A DNA stretch of 64,000 nt, taken from contig JAIOOU010000007.1 in assembly GCA_021414245.1 (NCBI GenBank), positions 186,001 through 250,000 on the forward strand, in the 5' to 3' direction. The stretch is from Chloroflexota bacterium (GTDB lineage: Bacteria; Chloroflexota; Anaerolineae; Anaerolineales; Villigracilaceae). The position numbers were made by a program, and so were the translations under genes. Below the pieces are notes generated by a model. It searched no databases. It had not been told where the DNA came from and saw only the letters and a list, made by a program, of their open reading frames with translations. Below, in pieces: positions 9,086 to 17,656 of this stretch (its first letter is position 1; each line of letters opens with the position of its first letter).

Positions 9086-9709
9086 ATGGAAGCCTACAAA
9101 CAGAAAATAGAAAAGAAGTACACGGGAGTTTCCAAAATTCCCGAGCGCTTATTAAGTTTTACCATTCCAATCAGGGAGAAGGCCATTGCTTTTTTGGAGT
9201 TGACCAACGGCTCGTCTGTGATGGATGTGGGATGCGGAACGGGGGCAAGTTTTCCTCATTTGGAGAAGGTCATCGGCGGGAGCGGCTGGATTTTGGGTGT
9301 CGAGCCGAGCAAAAGCATGATTGCCGTTGCGGACGAGCGGGTGAAGCGTGCGGGCTGGGACAACGTGACGCTATCTGAAACCACGATGGAGGAAATCGAG
9401 GACCGGGGCTTGTATGACGGCGCTTTGTTGTTCGCCATGCACGATGTGTTTAATTCAATGGATGGAATTCGAAAGATCCACTCGCTTTTGAAAACTGGCG
9501 CCCGTATTGTTTGTGTGGGTCCAAAACTGCAGGAAAAGGGCTTCCTAAGAATACTTAACCCGATGTTGCATCAGCTGTTCAAGCGCATGGCCATCTCGCA
9601 GGATAACAAGGACAGGCCATGGCGGCTGGTTGAGCGGGTTTTTGTAACGGAACGGATCGTGGAAGAAAAGCATGGTTTAATCTTTATTTATGTTGGGCGC
9701 AGGCAATAA
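9086..9709 (+). CDS. Class I SAM-dependent methyltransferase
   Basis: 207 residues. Motif I is VMDVGCGTGASF, followed by the acidic end of strand 2 in GVEPSKSMIAVA and motif II-like DGALLFAMHDVF. This is a Rossmann-fold methyltransferase of the small-molecule type; the acceptor is unknown. The start at ATG 9086 sits 6 nt behind AAAGGAG; a TTG six bases earlier overlaps that site and is less likely. There is no target-recognition region, so it is not a DNA methylase. Lies between the MBL hydrolase and a small helical protein. Confidence 0.85.
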   Translation: MEAYKQKIEKKYTGVSKIPERLLSFTIPIREKAIAFLELTNGSSVMDVGCGTGASFPHLEKVIGGSGWILGVEPSKSMIAVADERVKRAGWDNVTLSETTMEEIEDRGLYDGALLFAMHDVFNSMDGIRKIHSLLKTGARIVCVGPKLQEKGFLRILNPMLHQLFKRMAISQDNKDRPWRLVERVFVTERIVEEKHGLIFIYVGRRQ

Positions 9710-9751
9710 CGTGGCGGTTCCCGCCAGTCCATAAACTCCCAAAAGGAAGGT

Positions 9752-9997
9752 ATGATGTTCAATCCCCCTGATCTCTCCCAGCCCGGCGCTTACTTTGACC
9801 TCAGGAAACGAGTCACTCACAGCCTGCAGTCTGCGAAGGTGGACGAGCGGGTCTTTGAGGCCGTGCAGCAGCTTTTTGAGCAGACCTTGAACTCCGAGCA
9901 CATTGTCCTTGCCCGTAATGAAAAGGACCGGCTGCTGCGCCAGATCGTGAGATCGATCCTGACGGACATGCTCGCGAAAATGGGTCATGACCGCTAA
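9752..9997 (+). CDS. Small helical protein, function unknown
   Basis: 81 residues with no recognised domain. The sequence is rich in Glu, Arg, Leu and Gln and predicts two or three amphipathic helices (for example RVFEAVQQLFEQTLNSE and RLLRQIVRSILTDMLAKM). AAGGAAGG stands before the double start ATGATG, and the gene fits tightly between the methyltransferase (42 bp) and the DHFR-like gene (15 bp), which supports real coding. It could be a small adaptor or regulator; nothing shows which. Confidence 0.55.
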   Translation: MMFNPPDLSQPGAYFDLRKRVTHSLQSAKVDERVFEAVQQLFEQTLNSEHIVLARNEKDRLLRQIVRSILTDMLAKMGHDR

Positions 9998-10012
9998 GCA
10001 GAAGGAGAACAC

Positions 10013-10582
10013 ATGCGCAGAGTGACTGTCTTTAATTCCACCTCTCTGGACGGTTATTTTACGGACGCGAAGAACGATATGAGCTTTGTTGCGCACAATC
10101 CCGTCCCTGACCCGGAGTGGGATGCCTTTGTGGCGGGCAATGCCAGCGGCGGAGGGACCCTGCTGTTTGGCAGGCTCACCTACGAACTCATGGTCAAGTT
10201 TTGGCCCACGCCCCTCGCAGCACAGCAGATGCCGGTCGTGGCCGAGCGGATGAACAATCTTTCAAAGGTTGTGTTCTCCCGCACGCTGGATCAGGCAACA
10301 TGGAACAACACCAGATTGGTGAAGGATGACCTGCCGGGTACGATCCGAAAAATGAAGAACGAATCCGGGACGGATATGGCTGTTCTCGGAAGCGGCAGCA
10401 TCGTCTCTCAATTGTCACAGCATGGGCTGATCGACGAATATCAGGTCGTGGTCATTCCGGTGGTGCTCGGCCAGGGAAGAACCATGTTCCCCGATACGGG
10501 CGGAAAACTGCCCCTTAAGTTGGTGAAATCGCGTTCCTTTGCCAATGGAAATGTGCTGCTGTGCTATGAACCAAAGCCTTAA
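10013..10582 (+). CDS. Dihydrofolate reductase family protein (RibD C-terminal-like)
   Basis: 189 residues of the DHFR/RibD-C fold, close to the YyaP/YwjB type. It starts RRVTVFNSTSLDGYFTD, then LLFGRLTYELMVKFWP, SKVVFSRTL, MAVLGSGSIVSQL and DEYQVVVIPVVLGQGRTMF, the usual order of NADPH- and substrate-binding strands. Family members are NAD(P)H reductases; a true folA role is unlikely given this subfamily. AAGGAG precedes ATG 10013. It is followed 31 bp later by the PPOX flavoprotein gene. Confidence 0.88.
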   Translation: MRRVTVFNSTSLDGYFTDAKNDMSFVAHNPVPDPEWDAFVAGNASGGGTLLFGRLTYELMVKFWPTPLAAQQMPVVAERMNNLSKVVFSRTLDQATWNNTRLVKDDLPGTIRKMKNESGTDMAVLGSGSIVSQLSQHGLIDEYQVVVIPVVLGQGRTMFPDTGGKLPLKLVKSRSFANGNVLLCYEPKP

Positions 10583-10613
10583 CATCATAAACCATCAAAA
10601 GGGATGTATTGAT

Positions 10614-11243
10614 ATGACTACAAAACCAGAACCCCATATGATCAATGACCTGGCCGCCCTGGAAGCGCTCTTTGGCGAAGTGGGCGAGGTGTCCATTCGC
10701 AAGGAGGTTTCGTATCTGCATCCCTCCTATCAAGCCATGATCGCGGCCTCGCCCTTCACGGTCCTCGCCACTGTCGGGCCGGATGGCCTGGATGTTTCCC
10801 CGCGCGGAGATCCGCCCGGCTTCATGCACGTTCAGAATGAACACACCCTCTTAATGCCTGAACGCCAGGGAAACAACCGCATCGACAGCCTGCGCAACAT
10901 CGTGGCCGATCCGCGCGTGGCGCTCTTCCTTCTGATCCCCGGAAACGGCGAAACGCTGCGGATCAATGGGCGCGCGCGCATCTCGACTTCCCCTGTGCTG
11001 CTTCAGCGCTTCGCGATGGGGGAGAAACTCCCGAAGTGTGTGCTCGTGATCTCGGTGGAAACCGTGTTTTTTCAATGCGCACGGGCGATCCATCGCTCCA
11101 AACTTTGGGAGGGACTGCCGGATGAGATACGAAAATCCGTGCCGACAGCGGGTTCCATCGTCGAGGCGTTGACGGATGCCGATATTGACGGGGCGGCTTA
11201 TGACAGTGACCTGCCCGGCCGGATAAAATCCACTTTGTATTAA
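10614..11243 (+). CDS. PPOX-type FMN-dependent flavoprotein (MSMEG_1061-like)
   Basis: 209 residues with the split-barrel fold of pyridoxamine 5'-phosphate oxidase-like flavoproteins. Motifs: SPFTVLATVGPDGLDVSPRG, TLLMPERQGNNRIDSLRNI, PRVALFLLIPGNGETLRING and a C-terminal RSKLW. These match the FMN-dependent subfamily named after MSMEG_1061; activity is unassigned. The start at ATG 10614 is chosen because the conserved region begins just after it; an upstream in-frame ATG lies inside the preceding gene. The TAA shares bases with the stop of the convergent lipoprotein gene. Confidence 0.88.
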   Translation: MTTKPEPHMINDLAALEALFGEVGEVSIRKEVSYLHPSYQAMIAASPFTVLATVGPDGLDVSPRGDPPGFMHVQNEHTLLMPERQGNNRIDSLRNIVADPRVALFLLIPGNGETLRINGRARISTSPVLLQRFAMGEKLPKCVLVISVETVFFQCARAIHRSKLWEGLPDEIRKSVPTAGSIVEALTDADIDGAAYDSDLPGRIKSTLY

Positions 11244-12358
11244 GGCTGCTGGAGCCTGAACGAATCCCAGACTTCCATGGCCGGCTTGGGGGTCCCGTCG
11301 AAATTCAACAGGCCGATGTAGGCAAAATTCCCGAGCATCTCCGCATCGTTGGGGTTGCCTCCGTTCTTTTGCATTTCCTTTGCGTACGAATCCAGATTGA
11401 AGTCACTCATTAAGGTATTGACCCAGAAAGCCAGCCGCGGCCCCAGTTGATCGTGGACCGCGTTCAGGTAGGCCACCTGGTCCGCGGGTGTGTTCTTGAG
11501 CTGGCGAAAGCTTTCCGTGGAGAATCCGCCCTCGGCAATCGCGAGCGGCTTCGAGGTCCGCGAAAGAAGCGGGGTGTAATAGTCGGTGGGAATGTCCGCG
11601 CCGGTGGGGAAGATAAAGTAGGGATAGGATGAGATCGCCCAGACATCCAGATTCGGCTCGAAGGCCTCGATCTGTTCCCAGTTGACGTCATACTTTTGGC
11701 GGTTGCCCTCCTCGGGCTGGGGGAACATGTTGTTCAGGTCGTCCCATTGAAAGGTGACGAAGACCTGCGTTTCCGGTGACTCGGCCTTGATCAGCGCATA
11801 GATCTCGTTATACAAACTGATGTAATTTTGCGCGTCCTCCGGGTAGGCATCCATGTAGGTGTTGATCTCGGAGGCCAGACCGAGATAGTGAGGGTGAAAA
11901 CTGCGCACGACCCACAAGGCATAATTTCTGTACGCCGAGCGGACCTTCTCATTGGCAAAGCTCGCCTCCCAGCCTGCGGGCAGGCCGGCGAACTCGCGGC
12001 GGTTGAGCCCGTTCAGGGCATCAATGACAAAGACGTATTCCAGGTCATTCTGGCGCGTGAGCTTGACCTGGTTGATGATGTCGGTGCGGGTCTGGGATTC
12101 GCCATCCGCGCCGTTCACGAAATCCTCCCATTTTGTGTTCTGCTGGATCAACACGAAATCGCCGTGCCGGCCGATGTCCTTGAAGGTCTGGAAGACGCTC
12201 TCGAGGCTTGCCTCGGGCGGGGAGGGGAAGAAACCGTAGGCCGTTTGGGCCGAGTCAAATACAGAGACCTGCGGGGTCGGGGGAATCGAGGGAGTCCCGC
12301 TGCCGCAGGCCAGGCCCGTGATGATTAGAATGCACAGGAAAAGAAATATTCGCCGCAT
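11240..12358 (-). CDS. Secreted lipoprotein with glycoside-hydrolase-like TIM barrel
   Basis: 372 residues. A lipoprotein signal peptide ends in LIITGLAC (lipobox). The rest looks like a (beta/alpha)8 barrel of clan GH-A type: YLGLASEINTYM offers an acid/base Glu after strand 4 and PLAIAEGGFSTE a nucleophile Glu near strand 7, with VWAISSYPYF between. It resembles GH53-like proteins, but the substrate is unassigned. Start at ATG 12358 behind GAGG; a GTG two codons earlier overlaps that site. It is convergent with the PPOX gene and their stop codons interlock. Should be anchored outside the cell. Confidence 0.7.
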   Translation of the reverse strand: MRRIFLFLCILIITGLACGSGTPSIPPTPQVSVFDSAQTAYGFFPSPPEASLESVFQTFKDIGRHGDFVLIQQNTKWEDFVNGADGESQTRTDIINQVKLTRQNDLEYVFVIDALNGLNRREFAGLPAGWEASFANEKVRSAYRNYALWVVRSFHPHYLGLASEINTYMDAYPEDAQNYISLYNEIYALIKAESPETQVFVTFQWDDLNNMFPQPEEGNRQKYDVNWEQIEAFEPNLDVWAISSYPYFIFPTGADIPTDYYTPLLSRTSKPLAIAEGGFSTESFRQLKNTPADQVAYLNAVHDQLGPRLAFWVNTLMSDFNLDSYAKEMQKNGGNPNDAEMLGNFAYIGLLNFDGTPKPAMEVWDSFRLQQP

Positions 12359-12418
12359 AAGCACCTCTTACCAATAATACAGGGAATGCGGGTGAAAAGT
12401 TGCCGGCTGGATCAGGAA

Positions 12419-13465
12419 CTAGACGATCGTGTTCGCTTCGGATGGGGATGTGATTTTGGGAGTCGTATTGCGGCCAATGAAAAATGAGCTCGAGGCCATA
12501 AGGAGCCCGATCAGGGTCAGGGCGATACCCTGCCAGAGCACCGGACGCAGCAGGGCATTGAGCATGGCGGCTGCCAGGTCGCTGGCATAATCCAGAAGGA
12601 TGGCTGGCAGGTAGGCCGGCATGCGATTCACAAGAATGCGTTCGAATAGCCTGCCGAAGATCGGCGCTCCGCTCCAGCTCATCAGGCTGGCGAGTCCGCC
12701 CGTGATGAAAAACGGAACTCCCCACCAGTTCAGCCAGCTCTTCAGCGATTTGACTGTGAAGAGGGTCATCAGGAGCAGAAAGGCCAGCGGCAGGATCGGG
12801 CTGAGACGCATGATCAGGCGCAGGGTCTGCAGGCGATCACGAGGATCGTTTTCAGCGGGTGCACTGACCAGGGTGAATGTATCCGGGATGGCGGCCGCCG
12901 TGAACTGCAACTGTCCCTGCACGACGGGGGTCAGCAGGGGGATCATCGCCTCGGGCGGATTACAAAACTGGATCTGGCTTTGGGTCAGCATGTCAACGGT
13001 CATTTGCCCGACCTGCAGCAAAGTGCAATCCGGCTGGGTCTTCAACAGGGAGAACACAGCCTGTACGCCGGTGTCCGTGACGATGCTTAGTTTGAGCGGG
13101 GTCAGCGAAAGTTGAACCGAGTCCGTCTTCATATTCAAATAATTAAAGGTCGAGCTCAAAATATCATCCCCCATGACCTGCAGGGTTTCAGGAGGCAGAA
13201 GGGTCCGGAAGAAGGCCTCCCAGGCCGCCTGACTCATTCCGCCGCCTGCGATCGGAAACTGGCCCGGACCTGTATTTCCGGTGGCCACCGCTTCCGCCAT
13301 CACAGCCGGCAATCGGTTGTAAAAATCGTCCCGGGCAAAGGCCTTTTGATAGGTCGCGGCGGTGAAGCCTTTGCGGTCAAAATTGAAGAGGATCAGCGCG
13401 AAAACAGCGGTCAGGATGAACAGGATCGCGAAGATCGTGCCAATGATTTTTTTCAGGGTATCCAT
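12419..13465 (-). CDS. Membrane protein, function unknown
   Basis: 348 residues. An N-terminal membrane segment (about 8-29) is followed by an extracytoplasmic domain of about 190 residues with two Cys (in PDCTLL and QFCNPP) that could form a disulfide, then about three membrane segments near 225-245, 252-275 and 310-335. No family was recognised. It starts 16 bp after the stop of the amidohydrolase-CYTH gene and precedes the GH-like lipoprotein gene, so the three may be cotranscribed. Chaperone, sensor or transport roles are all possible. Confidence 0.6.
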   Translation of the reverse strand: MDTLKKIIGTIFAILFILTAVFALILFNFDRKGFTAATYQKAFARDDFYNRLPAVMAEAVATGNTGPGQFPIAGGGMSQAAWEAFFRTLLPPETLQVMGDDILSSTFNYLNMKTDSVQLSLTPLKLSIVTDTGVQAVFSLLKTQPDCTLLQVGQMTVDMLTQSQIQFCNPPEAMIPLLTPVVQGQLQFTAAAIPDTFTLVSAPAENDPRDRLQTLRLIMRLSPILPLAFLLLMTLFTVKSLKSWLNWWGVPFFITGGLASLMSWSGAPIFGRLFERILVNRMPAYLPAILLDYASDLAAAMLNALLRPVLWQGIALTLIGLLMASSSFFIGRNTTPKITSPSEANTIV

Positions 13466-13481
13466 GGATGTTTCAATTGGA

Positions 13482-15458
13482 TCAAGGCGCCAGGATCTCG
13501 ATGTAATCCTGCGTCACCACTTCCGCATTCCCAACCCCGAGCAGGTTCAGCAATTCGCTGACCAGCTCCGCCTTCAAGTCCGCATCCTTGCGGCTCCAGG
13601 TACGGCTCTTGATCTCCAGGAAATAGCCCATATCCGGCTCCTTCAGTTGATCGAGGTTGATGAAGAATTCGGTTTCCTTGTATTTGATGTGCCAGCGCAG
13701 ACGGTCCTTCTCAATCAAGATGACCTGCGCGGGTTTGAAATACTCACGATAGAAACGGGAGGTGTGTACTGCCGGGGCCAGGAAGCGGCTGCGTGAGAGC
13801 AGCACTTCATGGCTGATCTCATCCTCGCGCTGCTGGCCGAGCAGGGTCAGGCGCGAGCGCACATTTTCCACATCGCCTTTTTCGTTGATGAGATTGTCCT
13901 CGCGGAAGCGCAGGCGTCCCTGCGCAGGATCGTCGAACAGATAATACTCATCGTATTGATGATAATGTTTGTGCAGATTGATCTCGATCTCTGGTCGCTT
14001 CACCTTTTGGACCACCTGGTCCGGATCGGTCACCTTGACCTTGACCTGCACTTCGAAGGATTCCTGTTCCATCGAACCGCCCAGCGCGATCAACTTGGAC
14101 AAGACGGATTGTTCGCGTTCGATCAGGAAGGCGTCGATCTTCAGCGCCAGGCTGCGCGCCTGTTCGAGAAGTTCCGCCTCGTTCAAGGTCAGGAGTTCAT
14201 GAGCCCGCATCAACCATTTGCCATTGACCATGACATCGGTCACGTCGGTGGATTTCGAGGCGAAGACCAGCTGGGCATAGGCATTGTTCGGGTCACGCCG
14301 GAAGCGCGGTGAGTTGTGCACGGGCGAGGTGTCGACCAGGATCAGGTCGGCGCGCTTGCCTGCTTCGAGCGACCCGGTCAAATGTCCGATATGAAGCGCC
14401 TGTGCGCCCATGCGGGTGGCCATCAACAGGGCGGTGGCCGCAGGGACGACGGTCGGATCATTGCTGGAGGCTTTTGCCACAAAGGAGGCCAGGCGCACCT
14501 CCTCGAACATGTCGAGGTCGTTGTTCGAAGCCGGTCCGTCCGTGCCGATGCCCACATTGAGTCCGTTCTCGAGCATTTTTTGCACGGGCGCGAAACCGGA
14601 GGCGAGTTTTAAGTTCGAAGAAGGGTTGTGCGAAACGCCCGCATTGACGTGCTGGAGGGTCTTGATCTCGCCGATGTCGATGTGAACGCAGTGCGCCGCG
14701 ATGACCTTGGCTTCAAGCACGCCCTGCTTTTTGATGTACGGCACTACCGGCATGCCCTGTTCATTGCGCATGGTCTCCACTTCGAAGGCGGTCTCGGAAA
14801 TATGAATGTGCAAAGGCACATCGAATTCCCTGGCGAGTTCCGCGCAGGTGCGCAGGATCTCCGGTGTGGTGGAGTAGGGCGCGTGCGGAGCCACTGCCGG
14901 GACGATCAAGGGATGGTTCTTCCATTTCTTGATGAATTCGCGTGCCATGGCCAGGGAAACTTCGAAGGAGGGCGCATCCGGGGCGGGATATTTCATGATG
15001 CTCTGCCCGCACACGGCGCGCATGCCTGCGTCGGCGGTGGCCTGGGCAATATCGTCTTCGAAGAAATACATGTCATTGAAAGTGGTTACACCGCTTCGGA
15101 TCTGCTCAGCACAGGCCAGCAGGGTGCCGAGGCGCACGAATTCCGGGGAGACAAATTCGCGTTCGACCGGCAGCATGTAACCCATCAACCATACATCCAG
15201 CCGCAGATCATCCGCCAGTCCGCGCAGCAGGGTCATTGGGACGTGTGTGTGGGCGTTGACGAGACCCGGCATAAGCACCTTGCCCCCGCAGTCAATGGTC
15301 TCTTTCCCGGAATATTCCTTTTTGATCTCCGCTTCAGGACCCACGGCAACGATCGCGTCACCCTTGACCGCCACCGCGCCGGGGTCATATTGATTCATTT
15401 TGCCGTCCATGGTCAGCACGATGGCGTTGGTGAGCAGGGTATCCACTTTTTGAGTCAT
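13482..15458 (-). CDS. Amidohydrolase (MtaD/SsnA-like deaminase) fused to a CYTH domain
   Basis: 658 residues in two parts. Residues 1 to about 440 form a complete metal-dependent amidohydrolase: H70 and H72 in NAHTHVPMT, HIHISET, AHCVHID and GTDGPASNNDLDMF, as in 5-methylthioadenosine/S-adenosylhomocysteine deaminases. Residues about 455-658 resemble a CYTH (class IV cyclase/thiamine-triphosphatase) tunnel fold: EVQVK where ExExK is usual, QYDEYYLFDD, GRLRFRED, LRWHIKY, then INLDQLKEPDMGYFLEIKSR. The second Glu of the first motif is Gln, so activity may be altered. AAGGAGATTGA precedes ATG 15458. The frame is continuous, with no sign of an assembly error. The CYTH part may bind a triphosphate and regulate the deaminase (inference). 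Confidence 0.82.
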   Translation of the reverse strand: MTQKVDTLLTNAIVLTMDGKMNQYDPGAVAVKGDAIVAVGPEAEIKKEYSGKETIDCGGKVLMPGLVNAHTHVPMTLLRGLADDLRLDVWLMGYMLPVEREFVSPEFVRLGTLLACAEQIRSGVTTFNDMYFFEDDIAQATADAGMRAVCGQSIMKYPAPDAPSFEVSLAMAREFIKKWKNHPLIVPAVAPHAPYSTTPEILRTCAELAREFDVPLHIHISETAFEVETMRNEQGMPVVPYIKKQGVLEAKVIAAHCVHIDIGEIKTLQHVNAGVSHNPSSNLKLASGFAPVQKMLENGLNVGIGTDGPASNNDLDMFEEVRLASFVAKASSNDPTVVPAATALLMATRMGAQALHIGHLTGSLEAGKRADLILVDTSPVHNSPRFRRDPNNAYAQLVFASKSTDVTDVMVNGKWLMRAHELLTLNEAELLEQARSLALKIDAFLIEREQSVLSKLIALGGSMEQESFEVQVKVKVTDPDQVVQKVKRPEIEINLHKHYHQYDEYYLFDDPAQGRLRFREDNLINEKGDVENVRSRLTLLGQQREDEISHEVLLSRSRFLAPAVHTSRFYREYFKPAQVILIEKDRLRWHIKYKETEFFINLDQLKEPDMGYFLEIKSRTWSRKDADLKAELVSELLNLLGVGNAEVVTQDYIEILAP

Positions 15459-15525
15459 TCAATCTCCTTAAATTAATGGGTTCTTTCGGGGTCGGACTTG
15501 AAGAAACAGCCCGGTAGCAATGATC

Positions 15526-16509
15526 TTATCGATCCCAATCTAACAGCACATCCAGTGCTTTTTTGTTTTCCTTCAAATCTGTATATTTGTGGGTGGACAG
15601 TTCCATGTCCACCGCAGTGGAACCCAATGACACGGCGTAATCTGCCAGCGTGCCGGTGAAAATGCAGCCGGTATCCATGGGAGGGAACGGATACCCCGTC
15701 ACTTTGCCCAGTTGTTTTGCAAATTCAGTGGACCGTTCCTCCCAGGGTTCTCCGCCGGGAAATACTCCGAGAGCCGCGCTGTGATAGCTGATCAGGACTT
15801 CAATCTTGTGGGTTTGTAAAAACCCCATCAGGGCCTGGGTCTCCGGCTCGGAGCCAGGACCGGTGCCGCCCGTGGTCGGGCCGTAATTCCAGCATCCGTC
15901 GCGGTCCCAGTTTGCGGACCAGTTGGTGGGGAAGTTGCGGTTCAGATCCACGCCATGATCGTTGACCCGTCCGTCGATGCCGTGGTCACGCGCGTCGCCG
16001 TCCGGATTCAGGTTGCGCAGCACGTATAAGGTCACATCCTCAGGGATCACAGACGGGTTTTCATTGATGTATTTCATTAATTCATCCGCCAGCGCGATGG
16101 TATTCCACTCGTATCCGCCGTGGATGCCCGCCACGATCATGCGTTGTCTGGGTCCATTCCCAAATGTATACACTTCCAGAGGCCGGCCCGAAACCGAATA
16201 CCCGATCCTGATTGGATGGATTCGCCCGTCCAGCACAAAGGGTGTGGGCGATTCAACCACGATCCGGGTCGACATCGGATTGGGCGTGATGGTCGGTAAA
16301 AATAATAATTGCGGCCAGGGTGTGAACGTGGCAGGCAGTGAAGCGGTGTTGATGGGCTGCGGATCATCCTGTCCGTGAGGTGCCGCCAAAACCGGCTGCA
16401 GCGCCCAGTATGCCACCAGCACGAGCGCAATGCCGCCCAACCCCGCGATGTTCAATATCCAGGCCAGGGACTCCCAGAAGGATTCCTTGCGTTTACGAGG
16501 TGCCGGCAT
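15526..16509 (-). CDS. Membrane-anchored M14 zinc carboxypeptidase family protein
   Basis: 327 residues. A basic N-terminus and one membrane helix (about 18-42) place the catalytic part outside. M14 signatures: zinc site GIHGGYEWN (an HxxxE spacing instead of HxxE), GVDLNRNFP with the substrate-binding Asn-Arg, SYHS with the third zinc His, and VDMELSTHKY with the catalytic Glu. M14 enzymes cut C-terminal residues or peptidoglycan amide bonds. The start shares one base with the CinA stop (TAATG), so translation is probably coupled. Confidence 0.85.
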   Translation of the reverse strand: MPAPRKRKESFWESLAWILNIAGLGGIALVLVAYWALQPVLAAPHGQDDPQPINTASLPATFTPWPQLLFLPTITPNPMSTRIVVESPTPFVLDGRIHPIRIGYSVSGRPLEVYTFGNGPRQRMIVAGIHGGYEWNTIALADELMKYINENPSVIPEDVTLYVLRNLNPDGDARDHGIDGRVNDHGVDLNRNFPTNWSANWDRDGCWNYGPTTGGTGPGSEPETQALMGFLQTHKIEVLISYHSAALGVFPGGEPWEERSTEFAKQLGKVTGYPFPPMDTGCIFTGTLADYAVSLGSTAVDMELSTHKYTDLKENKKALDVLLDWDR

Positions 16510-17636
16510 TAATCCATTTCCTCGACGGTCATGCGCAGCCAGTTCAAGGTCAGATACATGGACCAGTGCGCCAGACTGCGGGGTGGCCCGCCATAGGTGA
16601 TGCGGTGGGTTTTCTCGCCGCGGGGAGTGATCATTGCCATTTCAGCGGAACGATCTTCGGGATATACAGACACGCCCACGGCGATGTCTGCCTTTGAACT
16701 TTCCCGGGCGGACCGCAATGCCTCCATCAAGCCGGCAGGGGACAGGTCAGGCAGGGTAACAGTGTGCGGGATCTTGCGTGCCAGGATCCCGTTCAGGCCG
16801 GATTCGATGGTCGTCAGGGTCCAGCCGCGCTTTGCGATCAAATCCAAAGTAACGTCTTCCAGCCGGTCTTCATCCGCCCCAAAAACCACCTTCCCGAGTC
16901 TTTCTCGGACCTGTGACTCGATGGCCGCGATCATGTCATTGGCTTCACTTTCGCTTTTTGCCTTCGCGGCGATGCGTACATCCACAACCCCCGTATGTGC
17001 GGCCAGGCCAACGGTTGGGTTGCTGAGCATTTCCAGGTCCGCGATCTTTTCATCGATCATGCCTTCGCCCAGCCCAGCGCAATGCAGCACACGGACCTTG
17101 ATGACTTCATTCAAATTAAATCTTTTTTGCAGGTAAGGGATGATGGATTCGTGCAGGATGTGTTCCATCTCATTCGGCACACCCGGCAGCGAGATGACTG
17201 CGTTGCGCTCCGTTTCGACGATGAAACAGGGCGCGGTCCCGACCGGATTTTGAATCCCCAGGGACCCTTTGGGCACATAGGCCTGCCGCTTTTGGTTTTC
17301 AGAGGGTTTGCGGCCGTAGCGCGCAATGGTCGCGACCACCTGTTCCCACAGGTCTTCGCGGAATTCGGTTTCCACGCCGGCCGCCTTTGCCACAGCCTCC
17401 CGGGTGGGATCGTCGATGGTGGGTCCCAGTCCGCCGGTCGTAATGACAATGTCCGCGCGCTGCATGGATTCGCGGATGGCACTTGCAATGCGTTCCTCGT
17501 TATCCCCGATGGTGATGGTGCGGTACAGGTCCACGCCGAGCCCGCGCAGGTTGCGCGCGATGTATCTGGTGTTGGTATCCACGATCTCGCCGAGCAAAAT
17601 TTCCGTACCGATGGTGATGATCTCTGCTGATGTCAT
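16509..17636 (-). CDS. cinA: CinA-like protein with degenerate C-terminal domain
   Basis: 375 residues. The N-terminal MoaB/MogA-like domain is well kept: AEIITIGTEILLGEIVDTN, VITTGGLGPTIDD and SLPGVPNEM. This half hydrolyses ADP-ribose-type compounds in studied CinA proteins. The C-terminal PncC domain is short and altered: the usual ESCTGG reads ESGLNG and the YSNEAK and GIAGPGGG motifs are absent, so nicotinamide-nucleotide deamidase activity is doubtful. A full-length CinA is about 410-420 residues. The stop overlaps the M14 start by one base. Confidence 0.85.
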   Translation of the reverse strand: MTSAEIITIGTEILLGEIVDTNTRYIARNLRGLGVDLYRTITIGDNEERIASAIRESMQRADIVITTGGLGPTIDDPTREAVAKAAGVETEFREDLWEQVVATIARYGRKPSENQKRQAYVPKGSLGIQNPVGTAPCFIVETERNAVISLPGVPNEMEHILHESIIPYLQKRFNLNEVIKVRVLHCAGLGEGMIDEKIADLEMLSNPTVGLAAHTGVVDVRIAAKAKSESEANDMIAAIESQVRERLGKVVFGADEDRLEDVTLDLIAKRGWTLTTIESGLNGILARKIPHTVTLPDLSPAGLMEALRSARESSKADIAVGVSVYPEDRSAEMAMITPRGEKTHRITYGGPPRSLAHWSMYLTLNWLRMTVEEMD

Positions 17637-17656
17637 AGGTTGTCTCGCGTAATTTT

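Noticed and set aside
9086-9709. Methyltransferase partner for a restriction system with the Mrr-type enzyme
   Set aside because: It is a small-molecule-type methyltransferase more than 50 kb away, without DNA-methylase motifs.
14628-15476. 282-codon open frame opposite the amidohydrolase
   Set aside because: Antisense to conserved catalytic motifs of the amidohydrolase; composition of a shadow frame.
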